64,000 bases of DNA from Agrococcus beijingensis (GCF_030758955.1 NZ_CP132360.1:628415-692414), one strand, 5' to 3'; counted from the stretch's first letter, positions 1 through 9,412 are shown. Numbers and translations are program-made. Notes: generated by a model from the letters alone, not told the origin.

Positions 1-177
1 CTGCGCTGGCCGTTCCCGCGCCTGCTGGCGATGGCCGCCGGCGGCGTCGTGCCGTTCCTGTCGTTCTTCGTCGAGCGCCGGATGCACCGCACGGCCGTGG
101 GCGACCTCGCGCGGCTCGAGGCCGAGAAGGCCAGCCGCGCCGAGGCATCCGCAGTTTCCGCCCCCCAGGAGGCCTGA
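1..177 (+). CDS. DUF3817 membrane protein, C-terminal end (partial)
   Basis: The window opens inside this gene; 58 codons and the stop remain. The visible part has a short hydrophobic stretch containing GGVVPFLSFFVERR followed by a charged, Ala/Glu-rich cytoplasmic tail. The motif VVPxLSFxVERR and the position directly upstream of guaA match DUF3817 integral membrane proteins, which commonly sit there in actinobacteria. The stop codon abuts the guaA ATG with no gap, and the AGGAGG-like guaA ribosome site lies inside this gene, so the two are probably co-transcribed and coupled. Function is unknown and the start lies outside the window. Confidence 0.75.
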   Translation: MRWPFPRLLAMAAGGVVPFLSFFVERRMHRTAVGDLARLEAEKASRAEASAVSAPQEA

Positions 178-1749
<1,572 letters not shown>

Positions 1750-1760
1750 GGGGCGGTAGC

Positions 1761-1872
1761 GCGCTGGTCGCGCTCGCCGCTCCTCAGCTCAGACAATGAC
1801 GATGGCCGGACGCCCCTGTGGGGCATCCGGCCATCGCCATAACTCGCACCCCGCGGCGAGCGCGACCAGCGC
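1761..1872. repeat. 20-bp perfect inverted repeat flanking the guaA terminator
   Basis: The arm GCGCTGGTCGCGCTCGCCGC (1761-1780) recurs as its exact reverse complement at 1853-1872. The 72 bases between hold the guaA terminator hairpin, giving a 112-bp nested palindromic element. No coding capacity is seen. It could be a composite terminator or the remnant of a small palindromic insertion. Confidence 0.75.
1801..1835 (+). terminator. guaA terminator hairpin
   Basis: Sixteen-base arms, 1801-1816 and 1820-1835, surround a TGT loop, with one mismatch: GGACGC on the left faces GGATGC on the right. No T-tract follows, as is common in GC-rich actinobacteria. Confidence 0.8.
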
Positions 1873-1916
1873 TCGCTGGGTGGGCGTGCAGGGAGGCCGG
1901 GCGGGCGCTCGCGGTG

Positions 1917-1974
1917 CCGACAGGCGGCGGGCAGCCGGGTGCCCGGCGGGGATTCGCGCGCCGCCGCCTGTCGG
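1917..1974. repeat. Long hairpin in the guaA-2057 intergenic region
   Basis: CCGACAGGCGGCGG (1917-1930) is perfectly complementary to 1961-1974, and an inner stem CCGGG/CCCGG lies in the 30-base loop. The 307-base gap between guaA and the next gene holds this hairpin, the terminator and its flanking repeat, and otherwise only a ribosome site. It may be a second terminator or a structured leader. Confidence 0.6.
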
Positions 1975-2056
1975 GCGGAGGGCTACCTGTGGACTTGGGC
2001 GCGCGCAGGCGCTGGAACGACCGGCTCCATCCGTTGCCGAGCCAGGGAGGTGCGGC

Positions 2057-2758
2057 ATGATCGGTGGCATGGGATCGGCGGGCTCAGTGCGCGACGCGCG
2101 GGTGCTCGCCTGGTGGTTGTTGGGCGGCGCAGCGGTGCTGGCGCCGCTGCTCGCGTTCACGGCCGTCGGATGGCTGCGCGACGCGCTGCGCTTCGGCTGC
2201 TGGTTCGGAGCGATGGGCGATGAGCCGGGCGAGTGGATGTGCGGGGACGGGCTGATGCTGCTCATGCCCGGCGTCGGCATGCTGGTGCTGTGCGGGGTCG
2301 CTCTGCTGATCGCCGGCATCGGCGTGCGCGCCGCGACATCTGCTCGGTGGCTCCTCCCGGTCTCCGGTCTCGCAGCCGCGCTGCCGGCCGTCGTGACGTG
2401 CCTGCTGCTGCTGCCGCTCGCGCAGTCGACCGACGAGAGCATCGCGAGCTCGGGCGGAGTGCTTCCCCCGGAGTCGAGCGTCGGCCTCTGGACGACCTAC
2501 GCCGCCGTGCCGATGGTGCTGGCGGCACTGGGTGCGCTCTCGACCGCGGTCGCCTGCGCGCTGCTCCTGCGTGGGCATTCGACCGCCGTCGTGACCGGCC
2601 TCGCCTACGCCGGTCCCGCTCTGCTGCTGGTCTCGAGCGTGCCCTCGCTCGGGGGTACGCTCGCGCTCGCCGTGGGCGGAGCAGCGATCGCCCTCGCCGT
2701 CGGGCGGGTCGCCTCGGCGACCGGGCAGGCAGTCGCGGTCGTGCCAGACGGCAGGTAG
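2057..2758 (+). CDS. Membrane protein, tandem paralogue 1 (unknown function)
   Basis: A 233-aa protein I do not recognise. It has about five or six hydrophobic segments, beginning with a helix at residues 13-35. It shares a loop with the next gene: LRFGC, then W-x-C-x-D, then a Pro-x-Val-Gly hydrophobic helix. Two Cys in that loop could pair outside the membrane. The start ATG was chosen because AGGGAGG ends six bases before it and because residues upstream of it look non-native. A downstream ATG at 2069 is a weaker alternative. The next gene follows in the same direction 126 bases later. Confidence 0.75.
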   Translation: MIGGMGSAGSVRDARVLAWWLLGGAAVLAPLLAFTAVGWLRDALRFGCWFGAMGDEPGEWMCGDGLMLLMPGVGMLVLCGVALLIAGIGVRAATSARWLLPVSGLAAALPAVVTCLLLLPLAQSTDESIASSGGVLPPESSVGLWTTYAAVPMVLAALGALSTAVACALLLRGHSTAVVTGLAYAGPALLLVSSVPSLGGTLALAVGGAAIALAVGRVASATGQAVAVVPDGR

Positions 2759-2767
2759 TGGGCGCCC

Positions 2768-2814
2768 GACAGGGAGTCGCACACGGCTACCTGCTGCGCG
2801 GTGGGCTCCCTGTC
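2768..2814 (+). terminator. Possible hairpin between the two paralogues
   Basis: GACAGGGAG (2768-2776) pairs perfectly with CTCCCTGTC (2806-2814) across a 29-base loop. The long loop and absent T-tract make the terminator role uncertain. Confidence 0.4.
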
Positions 2815-2884
2815 GAGATGCGCGCAGGCAGGCGTCGGCTTCGGCGAGCATGCGCGGCTCGTCCGCCGGGGGCATGATGGGGGC

Positions 2885-3538
2885 ATGACGCTGCACGGGG
2901 CACGCCGCCGCGCGGCCCGAGCCGCCGCCCTCTGGACGCTGGTGATCGGGTTCGGCGCCAGCGTGCTCGTGGGGCTGTCGCCCGCGAGCTGGCTGCAGCA
3001 GCGGCTGCGCTTCGGCTGCGAGCTCGCCGGCCGCGACTGGTTCTGCGACGACCAGGCGGTGCTCGTCTGGCCCGCCGTCGGCATCATCGTGCTGGGCGGG
3101 CTCGCGCTCGGCTGGTCGTGGCTGATCGTGCGCGCCACCTGGGAGGCGCCGGAGGAGCGCGCCGGCCAGATCGCCACGTTCGCCGTGCTCGCCGTCGCGC
3201 CCACCCTGATCATCTGCGGGCTGCTGCTCGTCGACGCCGCGCGACACGACGCATCCGGAGTCACGATCGAGGCGTCGCGCATCGCGATGTGGGTGGAGCG
3301 GGCGATGCTGCCGGCGCTGCTGACGGCGGTCTCGGGCGGGCTCGCCTTCGGCGCCCTGCGGATGCGCGCCCTCGGCCAGGTGCGCAGGGTCGCGGCCGTG
3401 CAGCTCGTCTTCGCGCTCGTGCTGCTGTTCGTCGCCGCCGCGATCTCGTCGCTCGGGACGCTGCCGTCGAACATCATCGCCGCCGCCGCGATCGGCGCCG
3501 GCTGGTACATCGCGTCGGCCTCGGCGAAGGCGGCCTGA
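2885..3538 (+). CDS. Membrane protein, tandem paralogue 2 (unknown function)
   Basis: A 217-aa protein with several predicted membrane helices, including a first helix near residues 17-33 and a strongly hydrophobic stretch before LGTLPSN. The motif LQQRLRFGC followed by WFCDDQAVLVWPAVGIIVL aligns with LRDALRFGC and WMCGDG in the preceding gene, so the pair looks like a tandem duplication. The ATG is preceded at exactly six bases by CATGAT, which fits a -10 box for a leaderless transcript; there is no clear ribosome site. Function is not recognised. Confidence 0.7.
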   Translation: MTLHGARRRAARAAALWTLVIGFGASVLVGLSPASWLQQRLRFGCELAGRDWFCDDQAVLVWPAVGIIVLGGLALGWSWLIVRATWEAPEERAGQIATFAVLAVAPTLIICGLLLVDAARHDASGVTIEASRIAMWVERAMLPALLTAVSGGLAFGALRMRALGQVRRVAAVQLVFALVLLFVAAAISSLGTLPSNIIAAAAIGAGWYIASASAKAA

Positions 3539-3554
3539 AGCAGTTCGACGGCGA

Positions 3555-3581
3555 TGTCGATCGAGAGCGTTCCCGTTCGAC
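3555..3581 (+). promoter_or_regulatory. Candidate ECF42 sigma-factor promoter
   Basis: TGTCGA (3555-3560), a 17-base spacer and CGAC (3578-3581) match the motif I recall for ECF42 target promoters (TGTCGA at -35, CGAC or CGAT at -10). It lies about 50 bases upstream of the DGPF gene, the usual target. This suggests that the sigma factor encoded just downstream controls its own operon. Confidence 0.7.
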
Positions 3582-3630
3582 GTCCTGAGTGAGAGGGTCG
3601 AGACCGACCCGCCGAACAAGGAGCCGAACC

Positions 3631-4080
3631 ATGCAGTACATGCTCATCATGCGCGCGACCGACGAGGCCGTCGAGGCGTACAAGCAGATCCCCTTCGAGC
3701 AGGTCATCGAGGCGATGGGGAAGTACAACGAGTCGATGATCGACGCCGGCGTGCTGACCGCCGGCGAGGGCCTCAGCGACGCCAGCGAGGGCTTCGTCGT
3801 CGACTTCAGCGCCGACCCGCCGCTGGTCACCGACGGCCCGTACGGCGAGACGAAGGAGCTCTTCAACGGCTTCTGGATCCTCGAGGTCTCGTCGAAGGAG
3901 GAGGCCGCCGAGTGGGCGAAGCGCTGCCCGCTGGGGCCCGGCTCGAAGCTCGAGGTGCGCCGCGTGCAGGGCGTCGACGACTTCCCGGCCGACAACGAGT
4001 GGATCCAGAAGGAGGAGGGCTGGCGCGAGGAGGAGGCCGCACGCCGAGCCGCGAGCACCCCCGGCGGCAGCGCGGGCTGA
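3631..4080 (+). CDS. YciI/DGPF-domain protein
   Basis: A 149-aa protein of the YCII-related fold. The diagnostic DGPF-type motif is VTDGPYGETKE at about residues 68-78, and the sequence opens MQYMLIMRATDEA as the family does. The start was chosen by AAGGAG ending seven bases before the ATG. The C-terminus carries a Glu/Arg-rich tail beyond the domain. The biochemical role of these proteins is unclear, but genes of this type are the standard partners of ECF42 sigma factors, and the sigma gene starts four bases after this stop. The promoter at 3555-3581 probably drives both. Confidence 0.9.
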   Translation: MQYMLIMRATDEAVEAYKQIPFEQVIEAMGKYNESMIDAGVLTAGEGLSDASEGFVVDFSADPPLVTDGPYGETKELFNGFWILEVSSKEEAAEWAKRCPLGPGSKLEVRRVQGVDDFPADNEWIQKEEGWREEEAARRAASTPGGSAG

Positions 4081-4084
4081 CCCG

Positions 4085-5383
4085 ATGACGCCGGGCGACG
4101 CGGTGACGGCCGACGAGACGGCGCGCCGAGCGGAGGACTCCGCCCGGCGCGCCGTCGTCGCGGTCTGGCGCATCGAATCGGCCCGCATCGTCGCCACCCT
4201 CACCCGCTTCACCGGCGACTTCGCGCTCGCGGAGGACCTCGGGCAGGACGCGCTCGCGGATGCGTTGGCCCAGTGGCCGACGCAGGGCGTGCCCCGGAAC
4301 GGGGCGGCATGGCTCACCGCGGTCGCCAAGCGCAAGGCGATCGACCACTGGCGGCGGCAGGAGCGCCTCGACCAGCGGGTCGCGGCGCTCGGTCGTGACC
4401 TGGAGCGCCAGGAGCAGGCGGGGGCGGATGCGGTGCCCTGGGATCCGGACGAGATCGACGACGACGTGCTGCGGCTCGTCTTCACCGCCTGCCACCCGGT
4501 GCTGAGCGCCCAGGCGCGGGTCGCGCTCACGCTGCGGGTCGTCGCCGGGCTCGAGACGACGGAGATCGCCCGCGCCTTCCTGGTGCCGGTCGCGACGATC
4601 CAGCAGCGCATCGTGCGCGCCAAGCAGGCGCTAGCCGAGGCCGAGGTGCCGTTCGAGACGCCGCCGCGGGCGGAGCGCACCGCGCGCCTCGGCGCCGTGC
4701 TGGGCGTGATCTACGCGATCTTCACCGAGGGCCACGCCGCGACCGCGGGCGACGACTGGATGCGGCCCGAGCTGTCGCTCGAGGCCATCAGGCTCGCGCG
4801 CCAGCTGGCCGCGCTGCAGCCCGACGAGTCCGAGGTGCACGGGCTGCTGGCGCTGCTCGAGCTGACCGTGGCGCGCTTCCCGGCGCGCATCGACGCGCAC
4901 GGCGAGCCCGTGCTGCTCGCCGACCAGGATCGGCGCCGATGGGATCGGGGCGCCATCCGGCGGGGGAGCGCGGCGCTCGCCCGTGCCGAGGGGTTCGGCC
5001 GCGGCCTCGGCCCCTACGCGCTCCAGGCGGCGATCGCGCAGACGCACGCCGACGCATCCGACTTCGCCGCGACCGACTGGCCGCGCATCGTCGCCGCCTA
5101 CGACGCGCTGCTGCGGATCGCCCCGTCACCGGTGGTGGCGCTGAACCGTGCGGTCGCCGTGTCGATGGCCGACGGGCCTGCGGCGGCGCTCGCGATCGTC
5201 GACGCGCTGGCGGGCGAGCGGGCGCTCGCGGTCGGCCACCTGCTGCCGTCGGTGCGGGGCGAGGTGCTCGCGAGGCTCGGCCGCGACGACGAGGCGCGCG
5301 AGGCGTTCGCGCTCGCCGCCGCGCGCACGCAGAACGAGCGCGAGCGCGCCGTGCTGCTGGCGAAGGCCGCCGCCGGCCGCTGA
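4085..5383 (+). CDS. ECF42-type RNA polymerase sigma factor with TPR-like C-terminus
   Basis: A 432-aa alternative sigma factor. The region-2 core (EDLGQDALADALAQW, about residues 40-54) and a region-4 helix-turn-helix (ETTEIARAFLVPVATIQQR, about 158-176) make up the first 200 residues. The remaining 230 or so form the helical, TPR-like extension typical of ECF42, including the AIFTEGH segment. In ECF42 no anti-sigma factor is used and the extension itself is thought to set activity. No anti-sigma gene is seen here either. Start: the first ATG after the DGPF gene, four bases from its stop, consistent with coupling. It probably autoregulates through the upstream TGTCGA/CGAC promoter. Confidence 0.9.
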   Translation: MTPGDAVTADETARRAEDSARRAVVAVWRIESARIVATLTRFTGDFALAEDLGQDALADALAQWPTQGVPRNGAAWLTAVAKRKAIDHWRRQERLDQRVAALGRDLERQEQAGADAVPWDPDEIDDDVLRLVFTACHPVLSAQARVALTLRVVAGLETTEIARAFLVPVATIQQRIVRAKQALAEAEVPFETPPRAERTARLGAVLGVIYAIFTEGHAATAGDDWMRPELSLEAIRLARQLAALQPDESEVHGLLALLELTVARFPARIDAHGEPVLLADQDRRRWDRGAIRRGSAALARAEGFGRGLGPYALQAAIAQTHADASDFAATDWPRIVAAYDALLRIAPSPVVALNRAVAVSMADGPAAALAIVDALAGERALAVGHLLPSVRGEVLARLGRDDEAREAFALAAARTQNERERAVLLAKAAAGR

Positions 5384-5442
5384 GGCGCATCCCGCGTCAT
5401 CGCATATGGGGGTGATCGGTTGGGCTACTACCCTTGGATGCC

Positions 5443-6747
5443 GTGACGACGACCCGAACCGAGCCCGCGCTGACCGAGGAGCGCATCCAGCTGCTGCGCG
5501 CCGACTTCCCGATCCTCGCCGAGCAGCCGGCGGGCGTGCCGCTCGTCTACCTCGACTCCGGCGCCACCAGCCAGCAGCCGCGCCAGGTGCTCGAGGCCGA
5601 GTGGGCGTTCCGCACGCAGCGCAACGCCGCCGTGCACCGCGGCGCGCACACGCTCGCGGCGCTCGCGACCGTCGACTACGAGGAGGCGCGCGAGCGCATC
5701 GCCCGCTTCGTCGGCGCGCGCCCGACCCAGATCTCCTGGGCCATGAACGCCACGGATGCGCTCAACACCGTCGCGCTGTCGCTCGCCGAGGCCAACCGTG
5801 CGGCTGCAGACGGGGGCTCCGCGACCGACCCGACCCTCCGCATCCGCGAGGGCGACGAGATCGTCGTCACCGAGGCCGAGCACCACGCCAACCTGCTGCC
5901 CTGGCAGCGGCTCGCCGACGAGACCGGCGCTCGGCTGCGCTGGGTGGAGGTCGACGACGACGGCGTCTGGTCGGCGGATGCGCTGCTCGCGCTGATCACG
6001 GAGCGCACCCGGGTCGTCGCGGTCGCCCACGTGTCGAACGTCACCGGGCAGATCGCGCCGGTCGAGCGCATCGTCGCCGCCGCCCACGCGGTCGGCGCGC
6101 TGGTCGTGCTCGACGCCTGCCAGTCGGTGCCGCACCGCCCGGTCGACCTGGGTGCGCTCGGCGTCGACGCGGCCGCCTTCTCGAGCCACAAGATGCTCGG
6201 CCCCGGCGGCATCGGCGTGCTGTACCTCAGCGAGGCGCTCGGCGCCGCGCTGCCGCCGGCGCGCGTGGGCGGGTCGATGATCACCACCGTCACCATGACC
6301 GAGCGCGAGTACCTGCCGGCGCCCCAGAAGTTCGAGGCCGGCACGCAGCCGGTCGCGTCGATCGTCGGCCTCGCCGCCGCGGTCGACTACCTCGAGGCGG
6401 TCGGCATGGCCGCGATCGAGCGTCATGAGGTCGCCCTCGGCGAGCGGCTCGCCGCCGGCGCCGTCACGATCCCCGGCGTGCGGCTGGTCGGGCCCCGCCC
6501 CGGCAGCGAGCGCGCGGGCCTGGCGAGCGTCGTCGTCGACGGCGTGCACGCGCACGACGTCGGTCAGGTGCTCGACGCCGCCGGCATCGCGGCCCGGGTC
6601 GGCCACCACTGCGCCCAGCCGCTGCACCGTCGCCTCGGCGTCGCCGCGACGACCCGCGCATCCACCTACCTCTACACGACCGACGACGAGGTCGACCGCT
6701 TCCTCGACGCCCTCTCGGGCGTGCGCGCCTACTTCGGAGCCGTCTGA
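5443..6747 (+). CDS. sufS: Cysteine desulfurase, SufS type
   Basis: A PLP enzyme that takes sulfur from cysteine for Fe-S cluster assembly. It is 434 aa from the chosen GTG, within family range. The PLP lysine lies in SSHKMLGPGGIG (about residues 248-259) and the catalytic Cys in GHHCAQPLHRR (about 385-395). The motif VYLDSGATSQQP marks the N-terminus. Start choice: TACCCT (5429-5434) ends eight bases before the GTG at 5443 and no ribosome site is present, so the transcript may be leaderless. A TTG at 5434 is a less likely alternative. The gene overlaps sufU by one base (TGATG). The sufBCD genes that often accompany it are absent from the window. Confidence 0.95.
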   Translation: MTTTRTEPALTEERIQLLRADFPILAEQPAGVPLVYLDSGATSQQPRQVLEAEWAFRTQRNAAVHRGAHTLAALATVDYEEARERIARFVGARPTQISWAMNATDALNTVALSLAEANRAAADGGSATDPTLRIREGDEIVVTEAEHHANLLPWQRLADETGARLRWVEVDDDGVWSADALLALITERTRVVAVAHVSNVTGQIAPVERIVAAAHAVGALVVLDACQSVPHRPVDLGALGVDAAAFSSHKMLGPGGIGVLYLSEALGAALPPARVGGSMITTVTMTEREYLPAPQKFEAGTQPVASIVGLAAAVDYLEAVGMAAIERHEVALGERLAAGAVTIPGVRLVGPRPGSERAGLASVVVDGVHAHDVGQVLDAAGIAARVGHHCAQPLHRRLGVAATTRASTYLYTTDDEVDRFLDALSGVRAYFGAV

Positions 6748-7202
6748 TGGCCGATCCCCTCGCCGGCCTCTATCAGGAGCTGATCCTCGAGCACGCGAAG
6801 CGCCGCGCGGGCGACGCGGTGCTCGACCCGTTCGACGCCGAGCGCTACCTCAAGAACCCGACCTGCGGCGACGAGATCCGGCTGCGGGTGCGCCTCGACG
6901 GCACGGGCCCGCAGGCCCGGGTGGATGCGCTCGGCTGGCAGGGGCAGGGATGCTCGATCTCGCAGGCCTCGGCCTCGGTGCTCGCCGAGGAGGCGCCCGG
7001 GCTGACGGTCGCCGAGGCGCACGAGCGGATCGAGGCGCTCCGCGAGCTGCTGCGCTCGCGCGGCGCTGCGGAGCCCGACGAGGAGCTGCTGGGCGATGCG
7101 GTCGCGTTCGCCGGCGTCGCGAAGTTCCCGATGCGGGTGAAGTGCGCGATGCTCGCGTGGGTGGCGCTGGAAGAGGCGCTGCGGGAGATCGAGCTGCGCT
7201 GA
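6747..7202 (+). CDS. sufU: SufU-type zinc-dependent sulfurtransferase for Fe-S assembly
   Basis: A 151-aa protein that accepts persulfide sulfur from SufS. Three conserved cysteines are visible: PTCGDEIRL (about residue 35), QGCSISQAS (about 70) and RVKCAMLAW (about 133). With the Asp of the first motif these form the zinc site known for SufU. The insertion before the last cysteine is typical of SufU rather than IscU. The start overlaps the sufS stop, so translation is coupled. Confidence 0.93.
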   Translation: MADPLAGLYQELILEHAKRRAGDAVLDPFDAERYLKNPTCGDEIRLRVRLDGTGPQARVDALGWQGQGCSISQASASVLAEEAPGLTVAEAHERIEALRELLRSRGAAEPDEELLGDAVAFAGVAKFPMRVKCAMLAWVALEEALREIELR

Positions 7203-7225
7203 CCCCTGAGGGGGCATGGCACTGA

Positions 7226-7275
7226 GCGGGCATGCACCTGTGCGGGCATGGCACCTGTGCGGGCATGGCACCTGT
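7226..7275. repeat. Tandem repeat of a 17-bp unit
   Basis: GCGGGCATGGCACCTGT occurs at 7242-7258 and 7259-7275, preceded by a copy lacking one base at 7226-7241 and a partial copy near 7211. It fills the gap between sufU and the transporter gene, ending just before that gene's ribosome site. Confidence 0.8.
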
Positions 7276-7307
7276 GATGGGATGGGAGTTCCCTCAGGAG
7301 GTCAGAT

Positions 7308-8294
7308 ATGTCCAGCACCACTTCGGTCGGCGAGCGCGTGGGTCGCCTCGCCGGCACCTGGTTCCCCGCGATCGTCATCGTCGCCGGCGCCCTCGCGATC
7401 GCGTTCCCCCCGATCGGCCTGCCGATCCTGCCGTGGGTGAACACGCTGCTGGGCGTCATCATGCTCGGCATGGGCCTGACCCTGCAGCCGGTCGACTTCA
7501 AGGTCATCGCCAAGAAGCCCAAGGCCTTCGCCATCGGCGTCGTCGCGCAGTACGTGATCATGCCGCTCACCGCGATCGGTCTCGCGCTGGCCTTCCAGCT
7601 GCCGCCCGAGCTGCTCGTCGGTGTGGTGCTGGTCGGCTCCGCGCCCGGCGGCACGTCGTCGAACGTCATGGTCTACCTCGCGAAGGGCGACACCGCGCTC
7701 TCGGTGGCGATGACCACCGCCTCGACGATGCTCGCGCCGGTGCTGACCCCGCTGCTGGTGCTGTGGCTCGCGGGCTCCTACCTGCCGGTCGACGCCTGGC
7801 AGCTGTTCCAGTCGATCATCTTCATCGTGCTGCTCCCGGTGATCGCGGGCGTCGTGCTGCGCCTGCTGCTGCCGAAGGTCGTCAAGGCGGTGCTGCCCTG
7901 GCTGCCGCTCGTCTCGGTCGTCGGCATCACGCTCATCGTCGTCGCCGTCGTCGCCGGCTCCGCCGCGACGATCCTCACCGTGGGTCTGCTGGTCGCGGTC
8001 GTCGTCATCCTGCACAACACGATCGGCTACGGACTGGGCTTCGTGGCCGCGAAGGCCGTCGGGCTCGACACCTCAGCGCAGCGCGCGGTCGCGATCGAGG
8101 TGGGCATGCAGAACTCCGGCCTCGCCGCCGGTCTCGCCCGCACGCACTTCTCGCCCGAGGCGGCGCTGCCGGGCGCGATCTTCTCCGTCTGGCACAACAT
8201 CTCGGGCTCGCTGCTCGCTTCGTACTGGTCGCGCCGCCCGCCGAAGGACACCGCTGCCGCCCAGCCGCTCGAGGAGCAGCCGGTCGCCAGCTGA
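7308..8294 (+). CDS. Bile acid:sodium symporter (BASS) family transporter
   Basis: A 328-aa integral membrane protein with about nine or ten hydrophobic helices. The family signature lies in GSAPGGTSSNVMVYLAKGD (about residues 110-128), which in this fold forms part of the sodium and substrate site. A second conserved stretch, EVGMQNSGLAAGLARTHF, lies near residues 265-282. Family members move organic anions such as bile acids, pantoate or 2-keto acids with sodium; the substrate here cannot be read from sequence. AGGAGG lies six bases before the ATG. The gene stands alone and ends at a strong hairpin. Confidence 0.9.
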   Translation: MSSTTSVGERVGRLAGTWFPAIVIVAGALAIAFPPIGLPILPWVNTLLGVIMLGMGLTLQPVDFKVIAKKPKAFAIGVVAQYVIMPLTAIGLALAFQLPPELLVGVVLVGSAPGGTSSNVMVYLAKGDTALSVAMTTASTMLAPVLTPLLVLWLAGSYLPVDAWQLFQSIIFIVLLPVIAGVVLRLLLPKVVKAVLPWLPLVSVVGITLIVVAVVAGSAATILTVGLLVAVVVILHNTIGYGLGFVAAKAVGLDTSAQRAVAIEVGMQNSGLAAGLARTHFSPEAALPGAIFSVWHNISGSLLASYWSRRPPKDTAAAQPLEEQPVAS

Positions 8295-8313
8295 CGCCAC
8301 CGCCTCGTCGCCG

Positions 8314-8359
8314 CGCCCCGCCGCCGATCCTGGGTCTCACCCGGATGGGCGGCGGGGCG
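8314..8359 (+). terminator. Terminator of the BASS transporter gene
   Basis: A 12-base perfect stem (CGCCCCGCCGCC, 8314-8325, with 8348-8359) is extended by inner pairs ATCC/GGAT and GGGT/ACCC around a CTC loop. It starts 19 bases after the stop. Confidence 0.85.
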
Positions 8360-8392
8360 TAGCCTTGCCCGCGACGGGCAGAGGAGGCGGCG

Positions 8393-8791
8393 ATGGGGCT
8401 GCGCTGGTATTCGAACGTGATCGAGACGACGGATGTGTCGAGGCTGGCCCGCTGGTGGGCCGAGGCGCTCGACTGGGAGGTCATCTTCGACACCCCCGAC
8501 GAGGCCGTCGCGGTGCCGAAGTGGGCACGTGAGCTGTCGTCGAAGCTCGAGTTCCACCAGGTGCCGCCGGGCCTCGTGTTCGTGCGGGTCGACCACGAGA
8601 AGCAGACCAAGAACCGCATCCACATGGACTTCGCGCCGCACACCACCGACGACCGCGACGCGGAGATCGCTCGGCTCGAGGCGCTGGGCGCGAAGCGCGT
8701 CGACATCGGCCAAGGGCCGGACGTCTCGTGGACGGTGCTCGCCGACATCGACGGCAACGAGTTCTGCGTGCTCTCCAGCCGCGACCAGTAG
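8393..8791 (+). CDS. VOC-family (glyoxalase-like) protein
   Basis: A 132-aa protein with the two-repeat glyoxalase/bleomycin-resistance fold. The N-terminal repeat opens with DVSRLARWWAEALDW and the C-terminal one ends in DIDGNEFCVLSS, both typical of actinobacterial VOC proteins of unknown substrate. His in RIHMDFAP and Glu in GNEFCV are candidate metal ligands. GAGGAGG ends five bases before the ATG. The next gene starts only five bases after the stop, so they are probably one transcript. Confidence 0.88.
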   Translation: MGLRWYSNVIETTDVSRLARWWAEALDWEVIFDTPDEAVAVPKWARELSSKLEFHQVPPGLVFVRVDHEKQTKNRIHMDFAPHTTDDRDAEIARLEALGAKRVDIGQGPDVSWTVLADIDGNEFCVLSSRDQ

Positions 8792-8796
8792 CCGCC

Positions 8797-9384
8797 ATGG
8801 GCGTCTACCCGGCTCTCTACCGCCTGGGCATCCGGCCCTGGGAGCGCTACGGCTCCGGGGCCGGCCCCCAGATCGAGGCCGCGTTCGACCGCGAGCGCGC
8901 CGAGTGGCCGACGCCGCCGGGCCGCGCGCTCGACATCGGCTGCGGTCGGGGCATGCAGACGCCCAAGCTCGCCGAGCGCGGCTGGGAGGCGGTCGGCATC
9001 GACCTCGTGCCGTCGGCGGTCGAGCACGCGCGCGGCCATGACCGCTCCGGCGCGCGCTTCGAGGTGGCCGACGTGACGCGGCTGCCGGCCTCGCTCGGCC
9101 GCTTCGAGCACTTCGTCGACATCGGCTGCTTCCAGACGCTGGGCTCGGCCCAGCGCTCGGCGGCAGCGCGCAGCATCACGGCGCTCGCGAGCCCCGGAGC
9201 GACGCTCCTCATGCTCGCCTTCGGTCAGGTGTGGTTCAGCTATGAGGGGGTCTCGCGAGGCCAGGTGGAGGAGGCCTTCGCCGACTGGCAGCTCGTCTCG
9301 GCCGAGCCCGCTCCGACCACCGGGCTCGGCTGGCCGCTCGACCGCACCGAGCCGATGTGGTTCCGGATGCGGTTGCGGGCGTAG
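8797..9384 (+). CDS. SAM-dependent class I methyltransferase
   Basis: A 195-aa methyltransferase of Rossmann type. Motif I is LDIGCGRGMQTP (about residues 47-58) and the acidic residue after strand 2 is in VGIDLVPSA (about 67-75). Later motifs include DIGCFQTLG and a hydrophobic strand ATLLMLAFG. The substrate is not evident; small proteins like this often methylate small molecules. The start was set at the ATG five bases after the VOC stop. No ribosome site is obvious, so initiation may depend on coupling. Confidence 0.85.
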   Translation: MGVYPALYRLGIRPWERYGSGAGPQIEAAFDRERAEWPTPPGRALDIGCGRGMQTPKLAERGWEAVGIDLVPSAVEHARGHDRSGARFEVADVTRLPASLGRFEHFVDIGCFQTLGSAQRSAAARSITALASPGATLLMLAFGQVWFSYEGVSRGQVEEAFADWQLVSAEPAPTTGLGWPLDRTEPMWFRMRLRA

Positions 9385-9412
9385 GAGCGCCCGTCGCCCT
9401 CGAACCGCGCAG

